In this document: positions 30,724 through 39,214 of the stretch, piece after piece | Position numbering within the stretch: position 1 is the stretch's first letter | How the letters are laid out: every line of letters starts with the position of its first letter | From: Palsa-343 sp036269135 | GTDB lineage: Bacteria; Acidobacteriota; Terriglobia; Terriglobales; Acidobacteriaceae | Direction of reading: 5' to 3' | NCBI GenBank assembly: GCA_036269135.1 | Contig: DATASQ010000052.1 | Coordinates: 1 to 64,000, forward strand | DNA: 64,000 nucleotides | The notes under the pieces: model-generated | Seen by the model: the letters and a program-made list of their open reading frames with translations, nothing else | Told to the model about the DNA's origin: nothing | Database searches by the model: none | Made by a program: the position numbers and the translations under genes

Positions 30724-32124
30724 TTGACATCAGAAGAGACGACAGAAAGCAGTGCCGCAGTGGCGGCGGATAACGAAACCACGGAGCAAAATCCGACCGC
30801 GGAAGTGGGCGAGCCGAGCGGACAGCACCAGCACGAGCGGCCCATTCTTAACCCTGAATGCACGCGCGAAGTGGAGGTGGAAGTGCCGGCGGAGGCCGTC
30901 ACGAAGAGCTTCCGCGAGGTGACGAAGCGCTACCAGAAGCTGGCGCGGATTCGCGGTTTTCGACCCGGCAAGGTGCCGGAGAGCGTGCTGCGCTCGCGCT
31001 TTGCAGGGGCGATTCGGGAGGAAGTGGTGGAAGCGGTGGTGCCGACGCATTTTCGGGAGACCATCGCGCAGAAAGGGCTGCGGCCGGTTTCGCAGCCGCA
31101 GGTAACGGATCTGAATCTGGAAGAAGGGCAGCCGCTGCGCTTCAAGGCGGTCTTTGAGATCGTGCCCGAGTTCTCCGTGGAAGGCTACCCGGAAGTGCGT
31201 GTGGAGAAGCCGGATACGGAGCTGACCGAATCCGAATACCAGGCGGAACTGGAGCGGATTCGCGACGCGCGCTCGGCGATGGAGCCGGTAACGGAAGATC
31301 GTGGCCTGATGGAGGGCGACTGGGCGCAGATCAGCTTCACCGGCGTGGTCGATGGAGAACATCCGGAGGGGGAGAATCAAAGTCCGCAACCCATCGAAGC
31401 ACAGGACGTGTCCGTGGAGATCGGCGGCCCGGACACGGTCCAGGCCTTTACCGATGCGCTGCGGGGAACGAAGCCCGGACAGGAACTGAAGTTCGAAGTG
31501 ACCTATCCGGGGGATTTCGGACAGAAGCGACTTGCGGGTAAAACGGTCGCGTACGCGGTAGAGGTGCGCGGCATTCGTAAAAAGGTGAAGCCGGAGCTGA
31601 ACGACGAATTCGCGAAGGGGATGGGAAAGTACGATAACCTGGAAGACTTCGAGAAACAGCTCAGGGATCATCTCGCATCCGATAAGAAAAACAGGGTTCT
31701 GGCTGACACGCGCGGCCGGCTGGTCGAGGCTTTGCTGTCGAAGTTCTCGTTTCCGGTGCCGGAATCGCTGGTGCAGAGCCAGGTGGATACCCGGCTGGAG
31801 CGCGGCTTACGGGCGCTGGCGGCGCAGGGCATGCGAACCGAGGATATGCGGAAGCTGGACTTTGAGCGGTTGCGCGAGGCGCAGCGGGAGTCCGCGGCCG
31901 CCGAGGTGAAGGGGGCGCTGGTGCTGGATCGGATTGCCGATATGGAAGACATCCAGGTCAGCGATGAGGAGATGGAGCGCGAGCTTCTGGTGATCTCGTT
32001 ACAAACGCGTGAACCGATTGAGAGTCTGCGTGATCGTTTGACCCGGGAAGGCGGTCTGGCTAGAATTCGGGAACAATTGAGAAGGGAAAAGACGGGAAAT
32101 CTTCTCGTCGAACGCCTTTCCTGA
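30724..32124 (+). CDS. tig: Trigger factor
   Basis: A 466-residue ribosome-associated chaperone and peptidyl-prolyl isomerase. The ribosome-binding signature GFRPGKVP is at about residues 77-84, the FKBP-like domain at about 195-285 and the C-terminal helical arms at about 290-460. It begins with a TTG after GGAAGGGC. The first 42 residues are an acidic, T/E-rich extension ahead of the normal N-terminal domain; the conserved part starts at CTREVEVEVPAEAV. No alternative start lies between, so the extension appears genuine unless a non-canonical start is used. It heads the tig-clpP-clpX order common to many bacteria. Confidence 0.95.
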   Translation: MTSEETTESSAAVAADNETTEQNPTAEVGEPSGQHQHERPILNPECTREVEVEVPAEAVTKSFREVTKRYQKLARIRGFRPGKVPESVLRSRFAGAIREEVVEAVVPTHFRETIAQKGLRPVSQPQVTDLNLEEGQPLRFKAVFEIVPEFSVEGYPEVRVEKPDTELTESEYQAELERIRDARSAMEPVTEDRGLMEGDWAQISFTGVVDGEHPEGENQSPQPIEAQDVSVEIGGPDTVQAFTDALRGTKPGQELKFEVTYPGDFGQKRLAGKTVAYAVEVRGIRKKVKPELNDEFAKGMGKYDNLEDFEKQLRDHLASDKKNRVLADTRGRLVEALLSKFSFPVPESLVQSQVDTRLERGLRALAAQGMRTEDMRKLDFERLREAQRESAAAEVKGALVLDRIADMEDIQVSDEEMERELLVISLQTREPIESLRDRLTREGGLARIREQLRREKTGNLLVERLS

Positions 32125-32203
32125 AGGATCTCGCGGATGCGAGGGTGATCCGTGTCACTGACGATGCGGCGGGGATGCCGCAGAACAGAGAGTAGAGAGA
32201 AGT

Positions 32204-32800
32204 ATGGCTTTAGTTCCGATGGTAATCGAGCAGACGAGCCGCGGCGAGCGGGCGTACGACATCTATTCGCGTCTGCTTCGCGACAACATTATTTTTCTCG
32301 GTACGCCGATTGACGATCAGATCGCGAACCTGGTGATTGCGCAGCTGCTGTTTCTTACGGCAGAGGATCCGGAGAAGGACATTCAGCTGTATATCAATTC
32401 GCCGGGCGGCTCGATTACGGCGGGACTGGCGATTTACGACACGATCCAGTACATCCGTAACAGCGTGCAGACCCTGTGCATCGGACAGGCGGCGAGCATG
32501 GGCGCGTTCCTGCTGATGGCGGGGACGAAGGGCAAGCGATTTGCGCTGCCCAACTCGCGGGTGCTGATCCACCAGCCGTCCATGGGCGGGCTGGCCGGAC
32601 AGGCGACCGATATCGACATTCACGCGCGCGAGATTATCCGCATTCGCGAGATCACCAACAAGCTTATGGCGAAGCACACCGGCCAGAGCCTGGAAAAGAT
32701 TGAAAGGGACGTGGAACGGGACTTCATCATGAACGCACCGCAGGCGAAAGAGTACGGGATCATCGACGAGATCATCGATCGCCCACGGACCAACCAGTAG
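32204..32800 (+). CDS. clpP: ATP-dependent Clp protease proteolytic subunit
   Basis: A 198-residue serine peptidase that forms the tetradecameric proteolytic core used by ClpX and ClpC. The catalytic serine is in GQAASMGAFLL (about residue 98), the histidine in SRVLIHQP (about 123) and the aspartate lies in the RDFIMNAPQAKEYGIID region. The N-terminus LVPMVIEQTSRGERAYDIYS is the standard one. It starts at the ATG at 32204 after AGAGAGAAGT, 79 bp after tig. That gap contains a small hairpin (GCGGC and GCCGC arms near 32165-32180) without a T-run. Confidence 0.98.
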   Translation: MALVPMVIEQTSRGERAYDIYSRLLRDNIIFLGTPIDDQIANLVIAQLLFLTAEDPEKDIQLYINSPGGSITAGLAIYDTIQYIRNSVQTLCIGQAASMGAFLLMAGTKGKRFALPNSRVLIHQPSMGGLAGQATDIDIHAREIIRIREITNKLMAKHTGQSLEKIERDVERDFIMNAPQAKEYGIIDEIIDRPRTNQ

Positions 32801-32850
32801 GGACTCCCCCAGGGCCTCGCTGAGCAGGAGCAGTTAAGGAGTTTGCCGGG

Positions 32851-34131
32851 ATGAAAACGCGAACGGGATCGGATGAAGCACTGCGCTGTTCGTTCTGCCA
32901 TAAATCGCAGGACGCCGTTGCCAAGTTGATTTCATCTCCAAGCGATTATCCGCGTGCGTATATCTGCGATGAGTGCGTGGCGGTCTGCAATTCCATTCTG
33001 GAAGACGACCGCACGGAAGCGCAGACCGGCGCGGCGCCCACCCACCTGCCGAAACCTCAGGAAGTGAAGGCCTTCCTGGACGAGTACGTAATCGGCCAGG
33101 ATCAGACCAAGAAGAAGCTGGCGGTCGCGGTTTACAACCATTACAAACGCGTGCAGATGAACCGCACGCGGGGCACGGATGTGGAGCTGTCGAAGTCGAA
33201 CATCCTGCTGGTGGGACCGACGGGCAGCGGCAAGACGCTGCTGGCGCACACGCTGGCCAAGATGCTCGACGTGCCGTTTGCGATCGTGGACGCGACGACG
33301 CTGACCGAAGCGGGCTATGTCGGAGAAGACGTCGAGAACATCATCCTGAAGCTGCTGCAGGCGGCCGACGGCGATGTGGCGCGGGCGCAGACCGGCATCA
33401 TCTACATCGACGAGATCGACAAGATCGGACGCAAAGACGAGAATCCGTCGATTACGCGCGACGTTTCCGGCGAGGGTGTGCAGCAGGCGCTGCTGAAGAT
33501 TCTCGAGGGGACAGTCGCCAATGTGCCGCCGCAGGGCGGGCGCAAGCATCCGCACCAGGAATTCACGCCGGTGGACACGACGAACATTCTGTTCATCTGC
33601 GGCGGAGCCTTCGTGGGTCTGGAGCGGGTGGTGGGCCGGCGCGTGGGCAAGAAAGCGCTGGGATTTAAGGCCCTTTCGGATAAAGAGCTGGAGCCGGGCG
33701 GTGGACCGATCCGCGCGCAGCGCGACAGCGAGTTGCTGCGCCAGGCCGAGCCACAGGACCTGATCAAGTTCGGGCTGATTCCGGAGTTCGTAGGCCGGCT
33801 GCCGGTGATCGGCATTCTGGACGAGCTGGACGAAGCGGCGCTGGTGGAGATTCTGACCAAACCGCGGAATGCGATCCTGAAGCAGTACCAGAAACTCTTC
33901 GACTACGAAGGAGTCAAGCTCGGCTTTACCGACGACGCCACCCGGGCGGTCGCGCAGGAAGCGCTGCTGCGCAAGGTGGGGGCGCGGGGACTGCGCATGA
34001 TCCTCGAAGAGCTGATGCTGGATTTGATGTATCACCTGCCCAGCAACAAGAAGATCAAGGAGCTGGAGATTCAGGCGGAGATGGTGCACAATCGCAACCT
34101 CTCCATGATGCTGCTGGACAAAGCCGGTTAG
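32851..34131 (+). CDS. clpX: ATP-dependent Clp protease ATP-binding subunit ClpX
   Basis: A 426-residue AAA+ unfoldase. The N-terminal zinc-binding domain has CSFCHKSQ and CDECVAVC (about residues 11-46). The AAA module follows with Walker A GPTGSGKT near 118, the GYVGED pore loop, Walker B IIYIDEIDKI, the RKHPHQEF pore-2 region and sensor-2 arginine in VGARGLRMILEE. The KALGF segment corresponds to the ClpP-docking loop. The start is an ATG 50 bp after clpP, preceded by TTAAGGAGTTTGCC. Standard gene order and length. Confidence 0.98.
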   Translation: MKTRTGSDEALRCSFCHKSQDAVAKLISSPSDYPRAYICDECVAVCNSILEDDRTEAQTGAAPTHLPKPQEVKAFLDEYVIGQDQTKKKLAVAVYNHYKRVQMNRTRGTDVELSKSNILLVGPTGSGKTLLAHTLAKMLDVPFAIVDATTLTEAGYVGEDVENIILKLLQAADGDVARAQTGIIYIDEIDKIGRKDENPSITRDVSGEGVQQALLKILEGTVANVPPQGGRKHPHQEFTPVDTTNILFICGGAFVGLERVVGRRVGKKALGFKALSDKELEPGGGPIRAQRDSELLRQAEPQDLIKFGLIPEFVGRLPVIGILDELDEAALVEILTKPRNAILKQYQKLFDYEGVKLGFTDDATRAVAQEALLRKVGARGLRMILEELMLDLMYHLPSNKKIKELEIQAEMVHNRNLSMMLLDKAG

Positions 34132-34397
34132 GCGAGAGGGAGCATCGCATGCTCCGTGCGACGCAGCTTGTCGCCTGCTCGATACAGCCGACAAGGCATA
34201 AATTGTGACGCCGGGGCAGGGTGCGGCGTCCAACAGGCATGTGAGCGCTTCTCTTTGCTCGTGCCGAGTTCACTTCCCCTCGTCCACAAAATCGGCAGCC
34301 GCGCGGCAGTGCCTCCCCTGGAATGGGTTACTCTTCTCGTAAGAGCGCGACCCGTTAGAATCATTCTCGGAAGATTTGCTTCCCCGAAAGGAATCCC

Positions 34398-36833
34398 GTG
34401 ACCCAGCAGTCCAAAGAAAGCCGGGAACGCAGCGAGCTTCGCAAACTCCCCATGATGCCCATTCGGGACATGGTGATTTTTCCCCACATGATGACCCCGT
34501 TTGTGGTGGGCCGCGAATCGAGCGTACGCGCCCTGGAAGAGGCGCTGAACGGCGAGCGCAAGATCTTCCTGGCGACGCAGCACGATGCGCGCATCGACGA
34601 GCCGCGCCCGGATGAGATCTTCCAGGTGGGCACGGTGGGCAACATCGTGCAGAGCGTGCGCATGCCGGACGGGAATATCAAGGTTCTGGTCGAGGGGCTG
34701 GAGCGCGCGCGGGCGGTCGAGATCAGCGACGCGGACGGGTTCTTTGTGGCTACGGTGAAGGTGGCGAAGCCTCTGCCTGAGAGCACGCCGCAGATTGAGC
34801 AGCTGGTGCAGCGGGTGACCTCGCTGTTCGAGCAGTATGTGAAGCTGCAGCAGTCGCTGAATGTGGAAACGGTGGCGTCGGCGATTCGCACCGATGAGCC
34901 TTCGAAGCTGGCCGACACGATTGCGGCCAATCTGCAGCTGGAGGTTCCGGACAAGCAGGAACTGCTCGACATCTTCGACCTGCCGGAGCGGCTGCTGAAG
35001 ATTGCCGATGTGCTCGATATCGAGATCGAGAAGCTGAACATGGACCGCAGCATCCAGTCGCGGGTGAAGCGGCAGATGGAGCGGGCGCAGAAAGAGTACT
35101 ACCTCAACGAGAAGATCAAGGCCATCCAGAAAGAGCTGGGGCGCGGTGAGAAGAGCGAGTTCGACGAGCTGAAGAAGAAGATCGAAACGTCGGGCATGCC
35201 GAAGGACGTCTTCGAGAAGGCGACGCAGGAGCTGAAGAAGCTGGAAGCGATGCCGCCCATGTCGGCCGAGTCGACCGTTTCGCGGAACTACCTCGACTGG
35301 CTGCTGGCGGTGCCGTGGAAGAAGAAGTCCAAAGAGACGCGCAGCATCGATCACGCGGAGAAGGTGCTGAACGCGGATCACTACGGTCTGGAGAAGATCA
35401 AGGAACGCATCCTGGAATTCCTGGCGGTGCGGCAGCTGGTGAAAAATCCCAAGGGTTCGATCCTGTGCTTCGTCGGACCTCCGGGCGTGGGCAAGACTTC
35501 GCTGGGGATGTCGATCGCGAAAGCGACGGGGCGGAAGTTCGTGCGCATGTCGCTGGGCGGCGTGCGGGACGAGGCGGAGATTCGCGGGCATCGGCGGACG
35601 TATATCGGCGCGCTGCCGGGGCAGATCATCCAGTCGATGAAGAAGGCGGGCACGCGGAATCCGGTGTTCATGCTGGATGAGGTGGACAAGATGGCCTCGG
35701 ACTTCCGGGGCGATCCGGCATCGGCGCTGCTGGAAGTTTTGGATCCGGAGCAGAACCACAGCTTCCAGGATCACTACCTCGACGTGGAGTACGACCTGTC
35801 GCAGGTGCTGTTCGTGGCGACGGCGAATGTGCTGCACACCATTCCGGCGGCGCTGCAGGACCGCATGGAGATCCTGCGGCTGCACGGCTACACCGAGGTG
35901 GAGAAGCTGGAGATCGCGAAGCAGTACCTGGTGAAGAAGCAGCGCGACAACACCGGACTGACGGAGAAGAACGTCGTCTTCACCGATGGGGCGCTGACGG
36001 AGATGATCCGGAGCTACACTCGCGAAGCCGGTGTACGGAATCTCGAGCGCGAGATCGGCAACGTCGATCGCAAAGTGGCCCGCAAGGTGGTGAAGGCCGG
36101 GGCGAAGCACAAGGAGACGATCACGCCGGAGAATCTGGCGGATTTTCTGGGCGTGCCGAAGTTCCGTGACTCCCAGGTGCACGAGAAGAGTGAAATCGGC
36201 CTGGTGAACGGGCTGGCGTGGACCGAAGTCGGCGGCAGCATTCTCCAGACCGAAGTGCAGGTGCTGGACGGCAAGGGCAAGCTGACCACCACCGGACAGC
36301 TGGGCGACGTGATGCAGGAGTCGGCGCAGGCGGCGCTGTCGTATGTGCGCAGCCGGGCGCAGCATCTGGGCCTGCCAAGGGACTTTTATCGCAACGTCGA
36401 CATTCACATTCACGTGCCCGAAGGGGCGATCCCGAAGGACGGACCGTCGGCCGGGATTACGCTGGCGACGGCGCTGGCCAGCGCGCTGGCGAAGATTCCG
36501 GTGCGGCGCGATCTGGCCATGACCGGCGAGGTAACGCTGCGCGGCAAGGTGCTGCCGATCGGCGGCCTGAAGGAGAAGCTGCTGGCGGCGCATCGCGCGG
36601 GCATCTTCGAGGCGATTCTGCCCGAAGACAATCGCAAAGACTTGCCGGAGATTCCGGACAATTTGAAGAGTGCGATGAAGCTGAACTTCGTGGATACGAT
36701 GGACGAGGTGCTGAAAATTGCGCTCGAGGCGCCGCTGCCGGAGCTGCACGAAGACACGCCGAAGGTGCTGGAGAGCGAAGGGATTGGGCCGCTGCCGCAG
36801 GGTCCGAGCCCGGAGCAGAGACCGCATCAGTAG
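34398..36833 (+). CDS. lon: Lon protease (class A)
   Basis: An 811-residue ATP-dependent serine protease for misfolded and regulatory proteins. The LON N-domain spans about residues 12-205 (LPMMPIRDMVIFPHMMTPF at its start), the AAA module has Walker A GPPGVGKTS near 360 and Walker B FMLDEVDKM near 425, and the protease domain carries the catalytic serine in PKDGPSAGITL (about 683) and lysine in GGLKEKLLAAHRAG (about 726). It starts at a GTG, preceded by GAAAGGAATCCC. A 266-bp gap separates it from clpX, so a separate promoter is likely; a possible -10 (TAGAAT near 34355) was noted without a clear -35. Confidence 0.98.
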   Translation: MTQQSKESRERSELRKLPMMPIRDMVIFPHMMTPFVVGRESSVRALEEALNGERKIFLATQHDARIDEPRPDEIFQVGTVGNIVQSVRMPDGNIKVLVEGLERARAVEISDADGFFVATVKVAKPLPESTPQIEQLVQRVTSLFEQYVKLQQSLNVETVASAIRTDEPSKLADTIAANLQLEVPDKQELLDIFDLPERLLKIADVLDIEIEKLNMDRSIQSRVKRQMERAQKEYYLNEKIKAIQKELGRGEKSEFDELKKKIETSGMPKDVFEKATQELKKLEAMPPMSAESTVSRNYLDWLLAVPWKKKSKETRSIDHAEKVLNADHYGLEKIKERILEFLAVRQLVKNPKGSILCFVGPPGVGKTSLGMSIAKATGRKFVRMSLGGVRDEAEIRGHRRTYIGALPGQIIQSMKKAGTRNPVFMLDEVDKMASDFRGDPASALLEVLDPEQNHSFQDHYLDVEYDLSQVLFVATANVLHTIPAALQDRMEILRLHGYTEVEKLEIAKQYLVKKQRDNTGLTEKNVVFTDGALTEMIRSYTREAGVRNLEREIGNVDRKVARKVVKAGAKHKETITPENLADFLGVPKFRDSQVHEKSEIGLVNGLAWTEVGGSILQTEVQVLDGKGKLTTTGQLGDVMQESAQAALSYVRSRAQHLGLPRDFYRNVDIHIHVPEGAIPKDGPSAGITLATALASALAKIPVRRDLAMTGEVTLRGKVLPIGGLKEKLLAAHRAGIFEAILPEDNRKDLPEIPDNLKSAMKLNFVDTMDEVLKIALEAPLPELHEDTPKVLESEGIGPLPQGPSPEQRPHQ

Positions 36834-36864
36834 CCGCGGGTAGCGGGCCGGTAGCGAAACGTCC

Positions 36865-36902
36865 CACAAAAGGCAGGCTCGGAGACGAGCCTGCCTTTTG
36901 TG
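36865..36902. terminator. Bidirectional terminator between lon and the cyanophycinase-like gene
   Basis: A perfect 17-bp stem (arms 36865-36881 and 36886-36902) is closed by a GAGA tetraloop. The arms end in AAAA and TTTT, so both strands show a stem followed by T residues. It serves the convergent lon and cyanophycinase-like genes. Confidence 0.92.
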
Positions 36903-36920
36903 TCTGTGCGAGTACCTTTT

Positions 36921-37934
36921 CTATTGCGTAAACACCTTTCCTTCTTTGACAAAAAGCTGCGCCTGCTTTCCTGAGGCTTCCCAGTCGGCGAGATCAATCG
37001 TGGTGCCGGTGGGGGCGATCTGCTCGTGGATGGGACCGAAGGTGAGCGGCTGGCCGGGTTCGCACACTTGCGGCTTGCCGATGGCTTCGAACAGGTCAGC
37101 TTCGCCATCCTTCTTGCCAACCACCTGGGCGTGGCCATCGGGATCGACCAGGACGGCATTGCGTTCGTCGACGCCGATGGCGCGGATGGTCTTCGCCTGT
37201 CCTGAGGCCAGGACGCGGGCCATGAAGACCAACAGGCGCCCTTCGCGGTGGCGGGTGTCGAAATGCGTGTCGGTGATGACGCCGCGCAGAATGGGGATGC
37301 CGAGGAGATCGGGGGCAATGACGACCTGGCGGTAGAAGGGATTGGCGAGGGCCTTGTCGGAGGCGAGGTCGGAATCGTCAGGCTTATCGTTTTGGGCCGA
37401 GTAGATGTATTGGCCGAGGACGGCGAGTCCGGCGCTGGTTCCACCGATGGGGACGCCACGGCGAACAGCGGCGCGGAGAGCGGTTTCGACGGGTGAATGC
37501 GCCCAGTTGCCGATGTACTTGCCCTGGTCGCCGCCCGAGATGAAGATGGCGGCTGCCTTTGTAATCGTCTTTGCGACAAATGGATCGTTGGCGGCGGCGC
37601 GCGTGGGGATGATCAGGGTCGCGACGGAGTTGAGGTGGCAGAGCGGCTGGATGTACGGGTTGTAGTCGCCGGTGCCGGAGGCGCGCAGGACGAGGAAGTC
37701 GCCGCCATCGGCGCGGTCGCAGAGCCAGCGGAAGGCTGCGTCGAGGTCGGTGCCGCCGCCCATGAGCGCGTAGCCGGCACGGGGATGGACGTGGATGCCG
37801 GTTTTCGCGCCGATGCGGATGTACTGGTAGGGTTTGGCCGTTGAGGTTTGAGCAGCCGCACGCGAAGAGCTTGCACCCCAGAGTACACAGAGAGCACAGA
37901 GAATCATGGAGAACGGCAGGGAAGTACGTTTCAT
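36921..37934 (-). CDS. Exported cyanophycinase-like S51 peptidase
   Basis: A 337-residue protein with a signal peptide (about 1-28, SMILCALCVLWGASSSRAAA) and a peptidase S51 domain. The nucleophile elbow is in VPIGGTSAGLAVLG (about residue 168), the usual cyanophycinase position, preceded by IFISGGDQGKYI and ALMGGGTD-type glycine motifs. Cyanophycinases release Asp-Arg dipeptides from cyanophycin; exported homologues probably degrade external polymers or peptides. Its ATG overlaps the stop of the upstream transsulfuration gene (ATGA), so translation is probably coupled. No cyanophycin synthetase is present in the window. Confidence 0.88.
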   Translation of the reverse strand: MKRTSLPFSMILCALCVLWGASSSRAAAQTSTAKPYQYIRIGAKTGIHVHPRAGYALMGGGTDLDAAFRWLCDRADGGDFLVLRASGTGDYNPYIQPLCHLNSVATLIIPTRAAANDPFVAKTITKAAAIFISGGDQGKYIGNWAHSPVETALRAAVRRGVPIGGTSAGLAVLGQYIYSAQNDKPDDSDLASDKALANPFYRQVVIAPDLLGIPILRGVITDTHFDTRHREGRLLVFMARVLASGQAKTIRAIGVDERNAVLVDPDGHAQVVGKKDGEADLFEAIGKPQVCEPGQPLTFGPIHEQIAPTGTTIDLADWEASGKQAQLFVKEGKVFTQ

Positions 37935-39085
37935 AGGGCTTTCAGGGCATGGTCGAGATCGTCGAGGATGTCTTCGATGTCCTCGATACCGACGGAGATG
38001 CGAACGAGGCCTTCGGTGATCCCGATGCGCTCGCGTTCTTCCGCCGGGACAGCGGCGTGCGTGGTGGTGGCGGAGTGGGAGATGAGGGATTCGACGCCGC
38101 CGAGGGATTCGCCGTTGGTGATGACGCGGACAGCGCGCAGGATCTTGTCGGCGTTGGCGCGGCTGCCGGTTTCAAAGGCGATCATGGAGCCGAAGCCGGA
38201 CATCTGACGTTTCGCCAGCGCATGCTGCGGGTGCGTTTCGAGGCCTGGATAGAAGACTTTGCTGATCTTCGGGTGCTGGGCGAGGTAAGCGGCCACCCGG
38301 CGGCCGTTGGCATCGTGCTGGCGCATGCGGACGGCCAGGGTTTTGACGCCGCGGAGGATCAGCCAGCTTTCGAACGGCGAGAGAATGCCGCCGGTGCACT
38401 TCTGCACGAAACGAAAGTTCTCGGCGAGGTCTTCGCGATTCGTCACGAGCATGCCGCCGAGTCCGTCGGAGTGGCCGTTGAGGAACTTAGTGGTGGAGTG
38501 CATGACCACGTCGGCGCCAAGGGCGAGAGGCTGCTGGAAGTAGGGCGACATGAAGGTGTTGTCGACGCTGAGCGGGACGCCGTGCTGGTGGCCGATGTCG
38601 GCGACGGCGCGGATGTCAGTGAGCTGCATGAGCGGGTTGGTCGGCGTCTCGATATGGACGAGTTTGGTCTGCGGGCGGATGGCGCGGCGGACGTTCTCGG
38701 CGTCGGAGGTGTCGACCCAGGAGAATTCGATGCCGTGGCGAACGATGACCTGGCTGAAGAGGCGAGTGGTGCCGCCGTAAACGTTGTGTCCGCAGATAAC
38801 GTGATCGCCGGCGTTGAGTAAGGTGACCAGCGCGGCGATGGCGGCCATGCCGCTGCCGAAGGCGTGTCCGCTGGTGCCGCCCTCGAGGGAGGCGATGCTG
38901 ACTTCGACCGCGTCGCGGGTGGGGTTGTTCACGCGGGAGTACTCCCAGCCGCGGTGCTGCTCGATGCCTTCGAGCTGGTAGGTGGAGGTCGGGTAGATGG
39001 GGACGGTGACGGCTCCAGTGCGAGGATCGGGTTCCTGCCCATCGTGGATGGCGCGAGTCGAAAAGCCACGGGTCGATTGAGTCAT
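37931..39085 (-). CDS. Cystathionine gamma-synthase/lyase family PLP enzyme
   Basis: A 384-residue Cys/Met-metabolism PLP enzyme. The PLP lysine lies in HSTTKFLNGHSD (about residue 200). The substrate-binding YSRVNNPTRDAVE (about 48-60), GSGMAAIAAL, VDNTFMSPYFQQP and ESLISHSATTTHA segments are all present. It is closest in pattern to MetB/CGL-type enzymes, making or breaking cystathionine, but separating synthase from lyase needs alignment. It overlaps the cyanophycinase-like gene by four bases. The OMP gene lies upstream on the same strand beyond a period-7 repeat. Confidence 0.92.
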   Translation of the reverse strand: MTQSTRGFSTRAIHDGQEPDPRTGAVTVPIYPTSTYQLEGIEQHRGWEYSRVNNPTRDAVEVSIASLEGGTSGHAFGSGMAAIAALVTLLNAGDHVICGHNVYGGTTRLFSQVIVRHGIEFSWVDTSDAENVRRAIRPQTKLVHIETPTNPLMQLTDIRAVADIGHQHGVPLSVDNTFMSPYFQQPLALGADVVMHSTTKFLNGHSDGLGGMLVTNREDLAENFRFVQKCTGGILSPFESWLILRGVKTLAVRMRQHDANGRRVAAYLAQHPKISKVFYPGLETHPQHALAKRQMSGFGSMIAFETGSRANADKILRAVRVITNGESLGGVESLISHSATTTHAAVPAEERERIGITEGLVRISVGIEDIEDILDDLDHALKAL

Positions 39086-39155
39086 GACTGAATCAGGGTA
39101 CAGGGAGCGGAGTGCAGGGTACAGCGGCGCAGCCGAGCGTGTGGATACCCCCCGA

Positions 39156-39199
39156 GGGAGTAGGGAGTGGGGAGTAGGGAGTGGGGAGTAGGGAGCGGG
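39156..39199 (+). repeat. Period-7 G-rich tandem repeat, site 5 (G-quadruplex motif)
   Basis: Units GGGAGTA and GGGAGTG place seven G-runs of three or four at 39156, 39163, 39169, 39177, 39183, 39191 and 39197. This fulfils the G3-N(1-7) quadruplex rule several times over. A less regular G-rich stretch precedes it at about 39092-39126. Confidence 0.9.
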
Positions 39200-39214
39200 C
39201 GGACCGAATCGAAA

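Noticed and set aside
34128..36869. A 913-codon minus-strand frame opposite lon
   Set aside because: lon is complete with all motifs on the plus strand; the antisense product has only R/H/L-rich composition and no domain.
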